This document shows, in pieces, positions 39,925 through 50,320 of a stretch of 64,000 nt of DNA. The first letter of the stretch is position 1; each line of letters opens with the position of its first letter. Below the pieces are notes generated by a model, which made no database searches, was not told the origin of the DNA, and saw only the letters and a list, made by a program, of their open reading frames with translations. The translations under genes were made by a program, and so were the position numbers. Source of the DNA: Doryteuthis pealeii (taxonomy: Eukaryota; Mollusca; Cephalopoda; Myopsida; Loliginidae); the NCBI GenBank assembly GCA_023376005.1, contig CM042145.1, positions 101,830,591 to 101,894,590 of the forward strand, written 5' to 3'.

Positions 39925-40092
39925 TGTGATTAAAAGTTGAGGGACAAAGTGCATAAAAAAAAACAATTTCAATCAATTAATATCTCGCCTGTGTGTATTA
40001 ATTTCTGATGAAGCTTTGTAAATAGACAGAGGCAAGATATTAATTGATTGAAATTGTTTGTGTTTTATCCATTTTGTTCCTCAACTTTTAAT
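39925..40092. mobile_element. Foldback, compact
   Basis: Arms GATTAAAAGTTGAGGGACAA and TTGTTCCTCAACTTTTAATC, extending through CAATTTCAATCAATTAATAT. The loop holds TTTCTGATGAAGCTTTGTAA and GACAGAGGC. It is flanked by (TA)n on the left and (CA)n(TA)n on the right. Confidence 0.75.
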
Positions 40093-40494
40093 CACACACA
40101 CACACACGCACACACACACATATATATATTATATATGTGTGGTACCTTAACTTACGAGTTTAATTCATTCCACTCCTAACTCAAGTTCCTCAGATTTCAA
40201 ATCATTTTATCCCCTTTGAAATCAACTGAAATGCCATTAATACATTCCAGTCCCCCAAAATACCCTAACTTTTTTTTACCTTTTTTTAAACAAGAAAAAT
40301 AGCAATGTATTGTATAAAATGTCACGAATTATGTAATATGTTCTGAGGTTTATTTTTTATGAATATCATTCTTTGCCATGATAAATTTGAAAACTTAAAT
40401 GTTTTTCATGAACTTATTAACATACCTAAAATTTTAGCTCTTAACACAAAGCAAAAATACTCTAAAGTGGAGCACTCATAACTCAAGGTACCAC

Positions 40495-40544
<50 letters not shown>

Positions 40545-40559
40545 TGATAACATAGTTTG

Positions 40560-40700
40560 CTATATTTATAAATAAAGAGTGCTCAATATCAGTAATAGAA
40601 CATATATATCTAAGTTAGGATAGTGTAGAGAGTCAACTATGCTTTGTAACTGTCAGTTTCACACCTATGTGATCTTTAGACCAAGAACTCAGGGTTTGAA
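40560..40700 (-). mobile_element. Hammerhead-2 family, half copy
   Basis: AATAAAGAGTGCTCAATATC, TAAGTTAGGATAGTGTAGAG and a hammerhead-like stretch at 40641-40685 (minus). The second arm is missing. Confidence 0.6.
40641..40685 (-). ncRNA. Decayed hammerhead-2 ribozyme
   Basis: Minus strand: CTTGGT, CTAAAGA (two changes from CTGATGA), TCAC-ATAG-GTGT, GAAAC, TGAC, AGTT and ACAAAG. The architecture is complete but the core is mutated, so it is probably inactive. Confidence 0.4.
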
Positions 40701-40924
40701 GATTGAATAGGTGAGAAAAGTTCCTAGGCTGACCTAGACACTCATGGAATGCAACCAAATGAAGTTTATTTTTCTACATAGTCCCTCTTGCTATAGACAA
40801 ACTACTAGCAGTGTTTGGATCCAATTAGTCAAAAAAGTAATCAATAGCAGGGGTCAGGTGTGTCATTCTCTAGTACATTATGTACCCTATGAACTTTTCA
40901 GTCCACCCTCATATTTTTCTTCTA

Positions 40925-41060
40925 TATTGGGCAGACTGGGCTTTTTAACATTGGCTAGGTAACCAGTTTAGAAGGAAAACTGAATTCAAACCTGTTAAAC
41001 TCTGCTTAGGAAATTGATCTTGTGTCACATCCTGCTCGTACAGAGGGGTTGGTAAATATA
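40925..41060 (+). mobile_element. SINE-B, 3' half
   Basis: GGGCAGACTGGGCTTTTTAA, CCTGTTAAACTCTGCTTAGG, GTGTCACATCCTGCTCGTAC and tail GAGGGGTTGGTAAATATATA. Confidence 0.75.
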
Positions 41061-41199
41061 TATTTTATTTCATATACAAATTATATTTAGACACCAATAT
41101 TCTCTCTGAAACATGTCTCATCATTGCTTGCAGAAATATAACAAAAAAAGAAAGAAAGAAAAGGAGTTTTTTTTAGCCCTTTACATTCTTTCCTTTATT

Positions 41200-41760
41200 T
41201 CAATTCAGAATTGACCGCAAGTGACCCTAACTATTTTTCATCTTTGTTCTGTCCATTACCTACAAGCTCCAATCTAAACCCCAAGAATGTAATTCTTTGG
41301 CTGCAATACAGATTGTGAAGGCCATAAATCAATTCAACCTCCAATGATTTCTGAGGTTGAATGGTGAAGTCAAAAAACATTATTGTACTTCATAACCTCA
41401 AAGTCTCATTTCATTTGACTAGAAATGTCATACTGTACTTTTAAAATGACCCCAAATGACCTTCTAGGTCAACCTCTCAGAGCCTATATCCTAACTGGAT
41501 ATCTTCTAAGCCTGCATGCCAAAAATTGGTTTAAATGGGCCTGTCATGTTACACATAATAGATTAAGATCCCTTAAGAACTTGTTGCTTTTAGAATTATC
41601 ATAACATTTTACAACCTTTCTCAGATTGTCACTGTGGTTGAATGTGAAGTAAAAAAAAAAAAAAATTCTTGTTCTTCATAACAAAGATAATATATCACTC
41701 CAATTTCCTAGAAATCACATACTGTACTTTTTGACTGTCTCAAATGACCTTCATCAACCA
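41200..41760. repeat. Imperfect tandem duplication of about 300 bp
   Basis: The module GTTGAATG(G)TGAAGT...CTTCATAAC...TAGAAAT(GT)CATACTGTACTTTT...AAATGACCTT occurs at about 41350-41463 and 41637-41753 with substantial divergence. I do not recognise the family. Confidence 0.5.
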
Positions 41761-41828
41761 TTATGGCATGCCAGTAACAAGACCTTTTTGTAAAGGCTTG
41801 ATTATGGGAAGCAGTGCTGATGGAAATG

Positions 41829-42118
41829 CAGTGATGCTGATAGCTCTTTGATTTAGTGAGTCCCGGGACACACATATTTGTTTTGAATGAGTCCCCAGGA
41901 AAATTTATGGGTTGAAACTAAAGCCATCTAACTCCTACCTAACCTATCCTGTGTAATTCATTTCTAAGAAACTATTGAAATGTATTTACAGTTAGCTTGA
42001 AATGGTGAGGGAAGAAAAAGAAAAAGAAAAAAAAACACTGGGATGCATGGATGTGATTTCATTGCGTACTTTTAGATTTTTGTGAGTGGTCAGGGATGAA
42101 GGACGTGTACCTATCAAT
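41829..42118. mobile_element. MITE E, reverse orientation
   Basis: CAGTGATGCTGATAGCTCTT at the left, TAAAGCCATCTAACTCCTAC, TACAGTTAGCTTGAAATGG, and a degraded right end GTGTACCTATCAATTGCAG. Confidence 0.65.
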
Positions 42119-42311
42119 TGCAGGTGCATCAACCAAACGTCAATTATATACACAACGTCAAACAATTAATACATATTTAAGAGTATACTAACACTTGGAA
42201 ATGTATATACGCATACTTCAATTCCAAGTTGCCTGCTTTCAAGCATAAGACATCCTCATCAGCTCACGCTCACAGCACAGGTAACCATGATTCTACTCCG
42301 TCTCTCCCGCT

Positions 42312-42347
<36 letters not shown>

Positions 42348-42670
42348 TATATGTGTGTCTAGAACAATTCTTAAAGTTGTATTTTATTATTATCATTATT
42401 ATTACTACTACTATTAAGTGTCATATGTCCCTTCCGGATGCACATGATAATGGTTCTCCAATTTCTTTTATTTGTAAATTGTACTATTGTTTATGGTAGG
42501 GATAGTGAAGTGTTTTCCTGTTGTCTTTTCAGTGTTTTTATTTCTTGTTAGCCAGTCATTGTCCCTTAAATTTCTTCCATCTTTTGATAGGTCAATATTC
42601 CTATCCATTCTCCATATCCACACCAATAGTGAGGAGAGGGCGAAGTGAAAGAAATAATGTACCCCCAAGC
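42119..42670. other. No recognised gene
   Basis: Includes (CT)n(CA)n(TA)n near 42307-42352 and an (ATT)n-type patch near 42383. Otherwise unassigned. Confidence 0.45.
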
Positions 42671-42935
42671 AATACTCACCATCGCCGCAAAGCAAGCAAG
42701 CCGTAAATCAATACAGTTCCTGCATTGCCGCAAGTATAGTGCAGAATGGTGGATTAATTATGTAAGCACCATAACCACACTGAGACCAACAGCCAATCAG
42801 GACTCAAGGAATGGAATCGCCCAGATGCAAGTATGGAATATTCCTGAGTGCTATAAATACCAAATGCTTTGTGGACAAATTCACTCATGCTTTGTTAGTT
42901 GTTGTTATTTAATTCAACTCACTCACTACAACAGT
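42671..42935 (+). mobile_element. Solo LTR D subfamily 2
   Basis: GCAAAGCAAGCAAGCCGTAA, ACAGCCAATCAGGACTCAAG, GTGCTATAAATACC about 60 bp downstream, and a TCAACTCACTCACTACAAC end. CCAAT then TATA order supports this as the sense orientation. Confidence 0.65.
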
Positions 42936-43515
42936 CAGCCAAGGTTGTTTGATATGTCTCAAGGCCCAGAGCCACAACATCGAGACAGTGGGTATGGAGA
43001 GCACCTCTGGGTCACGTCAACCCCACCGGTTGGGAAGTGGGGGCTAATTTCAGCATGGTGTGTATTTGATGTTACAGTGCAAGGTATTGTACACAGCTGT
43101 TGGGTTCACTCCATACCTCCCCATTGGTAATGTAATGCAACCAATGAATTCCCCAAACCATCCCAAATGCTCTGCAGCAGTCAAGGCTGTTCAGTCTAAC
43201 AACCAGGATGTCATTTAGTTACCAGGTCTGTTATCCACACAAGATGAACAGCATTGAAACACCATGGATCCAAACCCAAACAGGAGACATGTCATGGTAT
43301 TAGTATGAACTAAACGCAAACGGATCCAATGAATTCCCTTGACCATTAACAAGGCTCTTCAAGGCCATCCAGTCCAAACACCAGATTATGGTCAAGAAAG
43401 GAAGAAAGAAAGGGAAGAGAGGAAACAAAAAAAAAAATAAAGAGAACTGAGAAGAAAAAAAAATGCAAAACAGAAAGAAAGAAACTAGAGGAAGAAGGGA
43501 AGAAGTAAAAAAAGT
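42936..43515. other. No recognised gene
   Basis: Fairly complex sequence (42936-43320) with no family match. An open frame crossing 42645-43130 mixes LTR D and this segment, so I do not call it a gene. A purine-rich stretch occupies 43395-43515. Confidence 0.4.
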
Positions 43516-43757
43516 CATCAGGGTGGCCTAAAGTCAGTATCAACCAATCAGCGAGGGAGTCTATCCCCTTTTCACTAGTGCCAGACCAAGGAGATTCTTT
43601 CTGAGTCTGAGGTGAAGCCCACACCTACCATCAGCCCCTTACTTTACCGCAAAGATCCCTGTGCTACTCATACGCTGAGTTGGCAAGGGCTGGTATCGAA
43701 CTAGGAACCTTGTGCTTTCAAGCCGAACGCTCTACCAACTGAGCTAACCCGGCCCTT
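43516..43757 (-). mobile_element. SINE-A
   Basis: Complete: minus-strand head GGGCCGGGTTAGCTCAGTTG, GGTTCCTAGTTCGATACCAG, full body and 3' end GGCCACCCTGATGACTTTTT. Confidence 0.85.
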
Positions 43758-43781
43758 AAACAAGAGAGAGAAAACATCATT

Positions 43782-43850
43782 TCACTGAAGTTAAGTAGCA
43801 TTGAATCTTTTCAGTATTTAGATGGGTGACCACTTATTGATATTATGATC
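43782..43850 (+). mobile_element. 5S-rRNA-derived fragment
   Basis: CACTGAAGTTAAGTAGCATT and CAGTATTTAGATGGGTGACC match the central and 3' promoter part of 5S rRNA. The upstream half is missing. Confidence 0.6.
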
Positions 43851-43869
43851 AAATCATGTTGAAAGCATT

Positions 43870-44045
43870 AGTTCCTACTTTTTTTTAAACATATTTTTTT
43901 TCTATTTAATCCATATATGGGATCATAACAGGTATTACCACTTCCGGTCAGAGTAGACCTGGGAGCAATGGTGATGAAGGGGTACACCACATTCCACAGA
44001 GTTCCACAATTGGAACTTCAGTTGGACACCATTGAGTCACCACCA
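43870..44045 (-). mobile_element. Retroposon C fragment
   Basis: ATTTAATCCATATATGGGAT, AGGTATTACCACTTCCGGTC, GGTGATGAAGGGGTACACCA and ACAATTGGAACTTCAG. Confidence 0.6.
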
Positions 44046-44425
44046 ACCAGTCATCACCACCACCATCATGGCATTCGTACATAGTAAATGTAAACCGACC
44101 CAATAAAATACATGACTCATTTTATCAATTTTACTTTCTACACTGCAGACAACATAAAATACATATCCAACAACAGGACAATTTAAAACTTAGGCAGGCA
44201 TTATTAAAGTCTTACTAAGTGCAATCTAATTAAATTTATTAAAATAAGATTTGAAATCTCCAATTATTCACGAAACGAGAAAATAAATAAGGTGACACAG
44301 GCAAGAGTATGAGTAGCATAGACATAAACCAGCAGATCTGACAGGTAACAAAGTTGAGTGGTGACCGTATCCAAAGGTAAAGTGCAATCATAATGACATC
44401 AAATAAAAGTCACATGTCGAATATA
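44046..44425. other. No recognised gene
   Basis: Unassigned unique-looking sequence with a CACCATCATCACC-like patch at its start. Confidence 0.45.
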
Positions 44426-44429
44426 CACA

Positions 44430-44530
44430 ATGTGTGTTCAAAAAGTATTGAGATTAAAACTCTATGTATCAAGACAAAAATGAAAAATGAATAAAAACAT
44501 TCATTTCTTCCAAACACTGCCCTTGGGAAT
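44430..44530. mobile_element. DNA transposon end fragment
   Basis: GTGTGTTCAAAAAGTATTGA, GTATCAAGACAAAAATGAAA and AATGAATAAAAACATTC align with the reverse complement of 54960-55050. A Tc1/mariner-type end is likely but not proven. Confidence 0.4.
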
Positions 44531-44810
44531 TGTACAAACAGACAAAATTCTCCGGTCGTCAAATACAATCATCTAGACTTAACTCGACTGTACACTGTCA
44601 CACTAAAGTCTGTGTCCACAGACACTAAAGTGTCCAGTCACCAGACAAAAAAAAAAAAAAAAAAAAAACTCACTGAATACACTTTGTACCAACTGCCTGA
44701 ACACTGTCAAATGTTCAGTATATATGAATAAAAGTTTCCAACTTAAAACAAAGAGAATCCTAAAAATGGACTTAGCCCAGACACAAAAGTGGAATAGCCC
44801 AACCTGCTAT

Positions 44811-45024
44811 TTAACTCTTAACATCCTGTTGAGAATTTTCCAAGTCCAGAGCCCCGTTCCTATAAGGCTAAAAATGGTCTTTTCATTTAAAGTTACCTGT
44901 TATTTTCCTTAAATCAAAGACTTCTAAATGTTTAATATTACATTTAAACAAAGGCTATCATTTGGGGCAGATTTGGAAAAAATGGGCTGGGCGGAATGAG
45001 GTGGTATAGGACATTAAGAGTTAA
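44811..45024. mobile_element. MITE F with TTAA ends
   Basis: Left TTAACTCTTAACATCCTGTT, right GGACATTAAGAGTTAA. The outermost TTAA on both sides could be a TTAA target duplication as in piggyBac-type elements, which is an inference from the motif. 214 bp. Confidence 0.7.
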
Positions 45025-45322
45025 ACCACCTACCAAGTCTGGATTCTCAGAACAGACTCAGCTTGCAACACAGCTGGATACTGATCACTCCATGAATCTC
45101 TACACTCTGAATCTCCTATTTAGATAGGGTGAAAAAAAATGCATTGGAGGATGCTGCACTTACACAATTCAGTGTTTCACCAAAAATATTTTCTTCAAAA
45201 ACTATTGAAATTGGGTTCATAATGATGAAATCTAGACATGAATTCTATTATTACACATCTCTACATATGTCTTAATTTTAATTTTTTTTAATTGAAAGTT
45301 TCAGTCCAAATACTTTTTTTAA

Positions 45323-45552
45323 GGGCCAGTTTAGCTCAGTCATCCACCTAGGAACAATAAGATTCTGAGTTCAATGCCGGCCCTCGCCAACTCAGCTTGG
45401 ATCTATGCGGTAAAGTGAGTAGTTGATAGTAGGAGTGGCACTCCACTTCAGACGCCAAAAACAATCTTCTAGATCTAGCACTAGTGAAAAGAGGACAGAC
45501 TCCCTCACTGTCCGGCTGATAATGACAATAGGCCACTCCATTGACTTTACTT
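45323..45552 (+). mobile_element. SINE-A
   Basis: Head AGGGCCAGTTTAGCTCAGTC, a B box GAGTTCAATGCCGG, GGATCTATGCGGTAAAGTGA and 3' end GGCCACTCCATTGACTTTAC. The 3' end is immediately followed by GTATGTGTATATA and a long (TA)n; an inverted GTAAAGTCAATGGAGTA copy of the end sits at 45622-45639. Confidence 0.8.
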
Positions 45553-45553
45553 G

Positions 45554-45614
<61 letters not shown>

Positions 45615-45637
45615 CACATACAAGTAAAGTCAATGGA

Positions 45638-45679
<42 letters not shown>

Positions 45680-45680
45680 A
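45553..45680. repeat. (TA)n palindrome around a SINE-A end
   Basis: Two (TA)n tracts flank CATACAAGTAAAGTCAATGG, the inverted copy of the SINE-A terminus at 45532-45553. The whole 45530-45640 region is therefore a large hairpin. Confidence 0.85.
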
Positions 45681-45758
45681 AATGGTATAGTCAGAAAACC
45701 CACCAGGTTTCACCTTGTTCAGAGCATTAGGTTAGCTGCTTTGAATTAATATATAAGT

Positions 45759-45970
45759 AGAAGGAGTGACCTATTGTCAGTATCAGCCAGACAGTGAGGG
45801 AATCTATCCCCCTTTTCACTAGCACTAGACCAGGGAGACTGTTTTTGCGTCTGAGGTGGGGCACTTTACCACACAGATCTGTGTTACTCAAGCACTGAGT
45901 TTGTAATGCCTGGTATTGAACCCGGTACTTTGTGTTTGCGAGGCAGATGCTCTACCAACTGAGCTAAACT
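45759..45970 (-). mobile_element. SINE-A, diverged
   Basis: Minus-strand head TTTAGCTCAGTTGGTAGAGC and GGTTCAATACCAGGC; the body is shortened. An A-rich run lies beyond its head (45971-46002). Confidence 0.75.
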
Positions 45971-46002
45971 AAAAAAAAAAAAAAAAAACAACAAAAAAAA
46001 AC

Positions 46003-46254
46003 AGAATAAGTAAAAACATTAATTACTAGATCATAAATTAATACTATGAATATTTTAGCATTACTTGACAACCAATGTATCTCTTGGCATCCAATACACT
46101 TATTCTAACATATTTTCTATTGGCATCTCTGAAACTTCTCTTTTTCATATGATGTGAAACATTGCCATTGAATTTCTTTTAATGTCCTCTATATCCTCAA
46201 AATTTTACCCTTGAGATGAACTTTCAGTTTAGTAAACAAGAAAATGTTACATGG
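46003..46254. other. No recognised feature
   Basis: AT-rich spacer. Confidence 0.4.
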
Positions 46255-46255
46255 A

Positions 46256-46640
46256 GGTTGGTAGGTTGGATTTTACAGCATGTCAACCCTTGTTGGGTTA
46301 TTTTATGCCAAAGATGTTTTTGTTTTAGTCATTCTTGTTGGGTATTCAATTTTTTATTAAAACACATTTTTTAAACTCATTTTCTGATCTATTTAATCCA
46401 TAAATGGAACCTTAACAGATACAATCACTTCAGGTCAGAGTAGACCTGGGAGTAATGGCGCTGAAGAGGTACTCTATACTTCCCTAAAGCTCCAAATTTG
46501 AAACTTCACCATTAGAGTTTAATGCCATACCCAGGACACTAAGACCCTCAGCCACCATTTTCTAGCACATATATGATAAAAAGGGTTAGGGATTCACATA
46601 TGGGCAATAGGGTTGGGACAATCATATAGGTGCCATTGTA
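46256..46640 (-). mobile_element. Retroposon C, 5'-truncated
   Basis: Plus-strand start GGTTGGTAGGTTGGATTTTA, CATGTCAACCCTTGTTGGGT, down to GGTTGGGACAATCATATAGG. Confidence 0.7.
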
Positions 46641-46670
46641 TATATATATATATATACACAAACACACACC

Positions 46671-47200
46671 CAAGATTCAATAAATGAGGGGAATTTTTTT
46701 TTTTTTTAAATGCAAAATGAATTTTTTAGAACCTGCATTGATGGAATTTGTTTATAAGAAGAAATTTTTTAATCTCGCAAAAATATCTTTTGAGGCTAAT
46801 TGAAATGGTGGCAAATTAAACTGAGTGCTCCAGGCTAGAACAGAGGTACATCATCAAATTTTTGATGGCTGAGAAGTGCAAGACATGTGAAATTTACAGA
46901 AGAATTCATGATGTCTTTAGAGAAACATGTTTTAGTAAAAAAAAAAAAGATTTTTCAAAGGGGTTTGTTACTACAAGCCAGAGTCAAAAAGACAGCCCAT
47001 GGATTAGAAACACACTGATTCTCCAGTAAAGAAAAAATTCCATGAGCAGCAGTCAATAAAGAAGGTCATGCTGATAGTCTTCTGGTACATAAAAAGATAT
47101 ATCACTATTGATTTCATTGAAAGAGGTGCAACTGTAAACAGTGCTTCCTATTGCCAACTTTTTTTTGTTAAATTCAGTTTATTTAGTGAATGACCCTTGT
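46671..47200 (+). pseudogene. Mariner-like element, internally deleted
   Basis: Ends CAAGATTCAATAAATGAGG and TTTAGTGAATGACCCTTG are inverted. The N-terminal frame near 46866 reads MAEKCKTCEIYRRIHDVF and then ETCFSKK. After a deletion a second part reads YKPESKRQPMD, a stop, HTDSPVKKKFHE, KKVMLIVFWYIK and IDFIERGATVNSASYCQL. Together these follow the order of mariner (SETMAR-type) transposases. The first catalytic Asp block and the C-terminus are missing. Confidence 0.7.
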
Positions 47201-47391
47201 ATATATTGCTTTAATAATTTAAGCTTTTGACTATTATACTTTTATAGTTTATGATTTTGACCCTTAACTGCTAGAAAAACAATCTTGAGAAAATTCAAAA
47301 TTTATCACAATGTGATGACATAATATTGCAAAACCTGATTGTCTTTTTGAGAAAGGAAGCAAAAGACTAAAAGACATCATCCAGTGATGCT

Positions 47392-47598
47392 GATAGCTTT
47401 TTAATTTAGTGTGCCCTGGGACGCACATATTTGCTTTGAATGAATCACTGGGAAAATTTATGGGTTCCAACTAAAGCTGTCTAACTCCTACTTTGTAACC
47501 TATTCTGTGTAATTCATTTCTAAGAAATAATTGAAATGTATTTACATTTAGCTTGAAATGGTGAGGAAGAAAAAAGAAAAACACTGGGATGCATGGAT
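47392..47598. mobile_element. MITE E, truncated
   Basis: CAGTGATGCTGATAGCTTTT, TAAAGCTGTCTAACTCCTAC and ACACTGGGATGCATGGA, where it passes directly into mariner sequence. Confidence 0.65.
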
Positions 47599-47791
47599 AG
47601 AAACACACTGACTCTCCAGTAAAGAAAAAATTCCATGAGCAGCAGTCAATAAAGAAGGTCATGCTGACAGTCTTCTGGTACATAAAAAGATACATCACTA
47701 TTAATTTCATTGAAATAGGTGCAACTGTAAACAGTGCTTCCTATTGCCAACTCCATAAGCACAATTCACCTTAATTATTGAATTACCCTTG
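47599..47791 (+). pseudogene. Mariner fragment, duplicated
   Basis: TAGAAACACACTGACTCTCC to TAAACAGTGCTTCCTATTGC repeats 46999-47156 with a few substitutions, 600 bp apart. This copy keeps a better right terminus (TTATTGAATTACCCTTG). Confidence 0.65.
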
Positions 47792-47870
47792 TATTTGTGT
47801 ATATTAATTTAGCTTGTCATATTTATAAATAAAGAGTGGTCAATATTGGTGACAGAGCATACTTAAATCT

Positions 47871-47987
47871 AAGTATAGTATAGACACAGTGTCAATGATG
47901 CTTGGTGACTGTCAGTTTGTCGCTTGGTCTGATGATCACATAGGCAAAAAACTGACAGTCACCGAGCATCACAGAGTGTGTCTGAGT
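47871..47987. mobile_element. Hammerhead-2 foldback, copy 2
   Basis: Left arm AGTATAGTATAGACACAGTG with GCTTGGTGACTGTCAGTTT; right arm AAACTGACAGTCACCGAGC with GTGTGTCTGAGTA. The loop supplies CTGATGATCACATAGG. Flanks AATAAAGAGTGGTCAATATT (left) and GTGCTCAATGTACAATAATT (right) are shared with the other copies. Confidence 0.7.
47922..47967 (+). ncRNA. Hammerhead-2 ribozyme candidate, one core defect
   Basis: Stem I GCTTGGT (47922-47928) pairs with ACCGAGC (47961-47967). CTGATGA is intact (47929-47935). Stem II is TCAC-ATAG-GCAA, GAAA reads AAAA (the G is lost), stem III ACT-GAC-AGT, cleavage triplet GTC ending at 47960. A parental stem II TCGC/GCGA would pair perfectly; TCAC and GCAA are each one CpG-decay step away. 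Probably inactive now. Confidence 0.5.
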
Positions 47988-47999
47988 AAATCACCAGTT

Positions 48000-48248
48000 T
48001 AGTTTTTTAACAACAGAATGTTCAAATTGGTAGTGTCCAAATTGAGTGCTCAATGTACAATAATTTGAGAATTGTATACAGAGCCCATCCATAAAGTCTA
48101 TAGCCGTTCACACTTGACCATCTGCCTGATTCGCAACTGAACTGCCCCTCAGGTGAATAAAAAAATAGAGGCCACAGTTTCTTTTAAAAAATCTCCAAAA
48201 TATATAAAAGAATCCTGACCATTTCAATAAAATCAGCAGTTTGATGAA

Positions 48249-48292
<44 letters not shown>

Positions 48293-48490
48293 TTATGAGG
48301 TTGATTTAGAAGGCTATCACAATGCAGGTGTAAAGAAAAAAATAATAATATGGTAACAATGATGTTGTGTGTTAACCTGTATTTAATTCTTGAATTTTCG
48401 ATATAATATCTCTTTTAAAGATCACTGGAACTGAAGCATCTAGTTATGACATTTCTTTTTAAATGAATTTTTTTTTTTTTTAATTTTTTT
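48000..48490. other. No recognised gene
   Basis: AT-rich; (TA)n at 48252-48291. CAGTTTGATGAAGCC at 48237 directly precedes the TA tract, as in other foldback loops cut by TA. Confidence 0.45.
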
Positions 48491-48493
48491 AAT

Positions 48494-48723
48494 CGGGGCA
48501 GCCTAATGTCAGTATGAGCCATACAGTGAGGGAGTCTATCTCCTTTTCACTAGCGCTAGACCAAGAAGATTATTTTAGCATCTGAGGTGGAGCACCACAC
48601 CTACCATCAGCTAGTCACTTTACTGCACAAATGCCTGTGCTACTCAAATGCTAAGTTGGCGAGGGCCGGTATTGAACTAAGAACCTTGTGATTCCTAGTC
48701 AGATGCTCTACCGACTGAGCTAT
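48494..48723 (-). mobile_element. SINE-A
   Basis: Minus-strand head TAGCTCAGTCGGTAGAGCAT, B box TTCAATACCGGCC, full body to the 3' end near GGCTGCCCCGA. Confidence 0.85.
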
Positions 48724-49318
48724 GTAACCCCTTTATATATCACCAGAAGATTTCAGTACATAGAGATGGACAAATTACTCATCCTTATGCAGAGGACTCT
48801 TCTGGTGACAGAAGAAATATAGGAATTAAACAGGAATAAATGGAAACACATTTTTCCATAAAAAACACATGTGGAAATCAGTTTAAATTAATATCTCATC
48901 TTCATCTCATAATTTGCACGTTTTTGTTATTTGTTTGTTTGTTGCGTGTGTGTGTGTGTGTGTTTTAAAAAATTTAATGGAACTTTAAAAGTTGGTCCTT
49001 TATTCATAATCTAGTAATTATTTAAGTTTTCATTTTGGAGCCTTTTGTATGGATTTCTAATAAGCCACATAGAAACTAACAAGGATACTACATGCTGTCT
49101 TGAACAGATCTTGCAAAAAAAGCAGGTGTTCGGCCACTTACCTCCTATCACACAAACCATCCGAGTAAGACGATCAAGACATGCTGAATACTACTAGAGA
49201 AGCAACAACAAACACATAAGTGATGTTTCTCCTGTAGATACCTACAGATGGACACATCAGTGTAAACCGACTAGAAAATATATACATCTTCTAATAACAT
49301 AGAAGTAAGTAAAAAAAG
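48724..49318. other. No recognised gene; weak LINE trace
   Basis: Around 49165-49265 GACGATCAAGACATGCTGAA, AGAAGCAACAACAAACACAT and AAGTGATG resemble the LINE tail at 15.1 kb after many changes. The rest, including a (GT)n tract, is unassigned. Confidence 0.35.
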
Positions 49319-49562
49319 TAAAGTCGTCGAGGCAGCCTAATGTCGGTATCAGCCAGTCAGCGAGGGAGTCTATCGCCTTTTCAATAGCACTAGACCAAGG
49401 AGATTTTTAGCATCTGAGGTGGAGCGCCACACCTACCATCAGCTCCTTACTTTACCGCACAGATCCTTGTGCTACTCATACGCTGAGTTGGCGGGGATCG
49501 GTATCGAACTAGGAACCTTGTGGTTTCTAGCTGAACACTCTACGACTGAGCTAACCCGGCCC
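49319..49562 (-). mobile_element. SINE-A
   Basis: Complete: minus-strand head GGGCCGGGTTAGCTCAGTCG, B box GGTTCCTAGTTCGATACCGA, 3' end GGCTGCCTCGACGACTTTAC. An A run lies just outside its head. Confidence 0.85.
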
Positions 49563-49910
49563 ATAAAAAAAAAAAAAAAAATTTTCTCTTTTTGTATTAT
49601 GTCTTAAATTATATTTTACTTCCTAGATTTTAAATATGCTATCATTTTTCTTTTTCTTTCCTTTTTTAACAGTATAGGTAAACTAGTACATAATAGTGAA
49701 CAGTGCGACTTTTCCTGAGTGTTTCTTTATTTCTCTATCTGTAACCTTGGTCACGCTAAAGCAAACACCTATGTAAAATTAACAAGTGAATCCTGCCCTA
49801 ATTCAAATGTCTGACCCAGAGGTAAACAGTCAAGTGACATATCCACTCAACCAGCATTTTACTGCTGCTTGAACAGCACAATAAAATTAACTTAGAAATA
49901 CTAAGTTAGA
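49563..49910. other. No recognised feature
   Basis: Unassigned AT-rich sequence. Confidence 0.4.
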
Positions 49911-49916
49911 CAGACC

Positions 49917-50207
49917 CAGAGATGCTGATAGGTATGCATCCTGCATCCCTGACGACTCACAAAAAATCTAAAAGGATGCAGTAAAATCATATCTATGAGT
50001 CCCAGTGTTTTTCTTTTTTCTTCCCTCACCATTTCAAGCTAACTGTAAATACATTTCAATAGTGTTTTAGAAATGAATAACACAGAATATGTTACAAGGT
50101 AGGAGTTAGATGGCTTTAGTTGGGACCCATAAATTTTCCCGGGGACTTATTCAAAGCAAATATGTGCGTCCTAGGACGCACTATATCAAAAACTATCAGC
50201 ATCACTG
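49917..50207. mobile_element. MITE E with 6-bp TSD
   Basis: CAGAGATGCTGATAGGTATG to CTATCAGCATCACTG, flanked by CAGACC at 49911-49916 and 50208-50213. Full length, 291 bp. Confidence 0.75.
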
Positions 50208-50280
50208 CAGACCACACTGATAATACAGAAATAGCCAATATATATGTCAATATTATTGCATTATTGACAGGTATAATGCT

Positions 50281-50281
50281 A

Positions 50282-50312
<31 letters not shown>

Positions 50313-50320
50313 TTGGGGGG
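50281..50320. repeat. (TA)n(T)n(G)n tract
   Basis: TA repeat followed by a T run and a G run, directly at the truncated left arm of foldback P1 copy 2. Confidence 0.9.

Noticed and set aside
40741..40850. Possible mariner C-terminus on the minus strand
   Set aside because: A few residues fit the end of mariner transposases, but stops and the short length make this too weak to call.
42645..43130. 161-codon plus-strand open frame
   Set aside because: It runs through an LTR D copy and then unassigned DNA, with no recognisable domain or start context.
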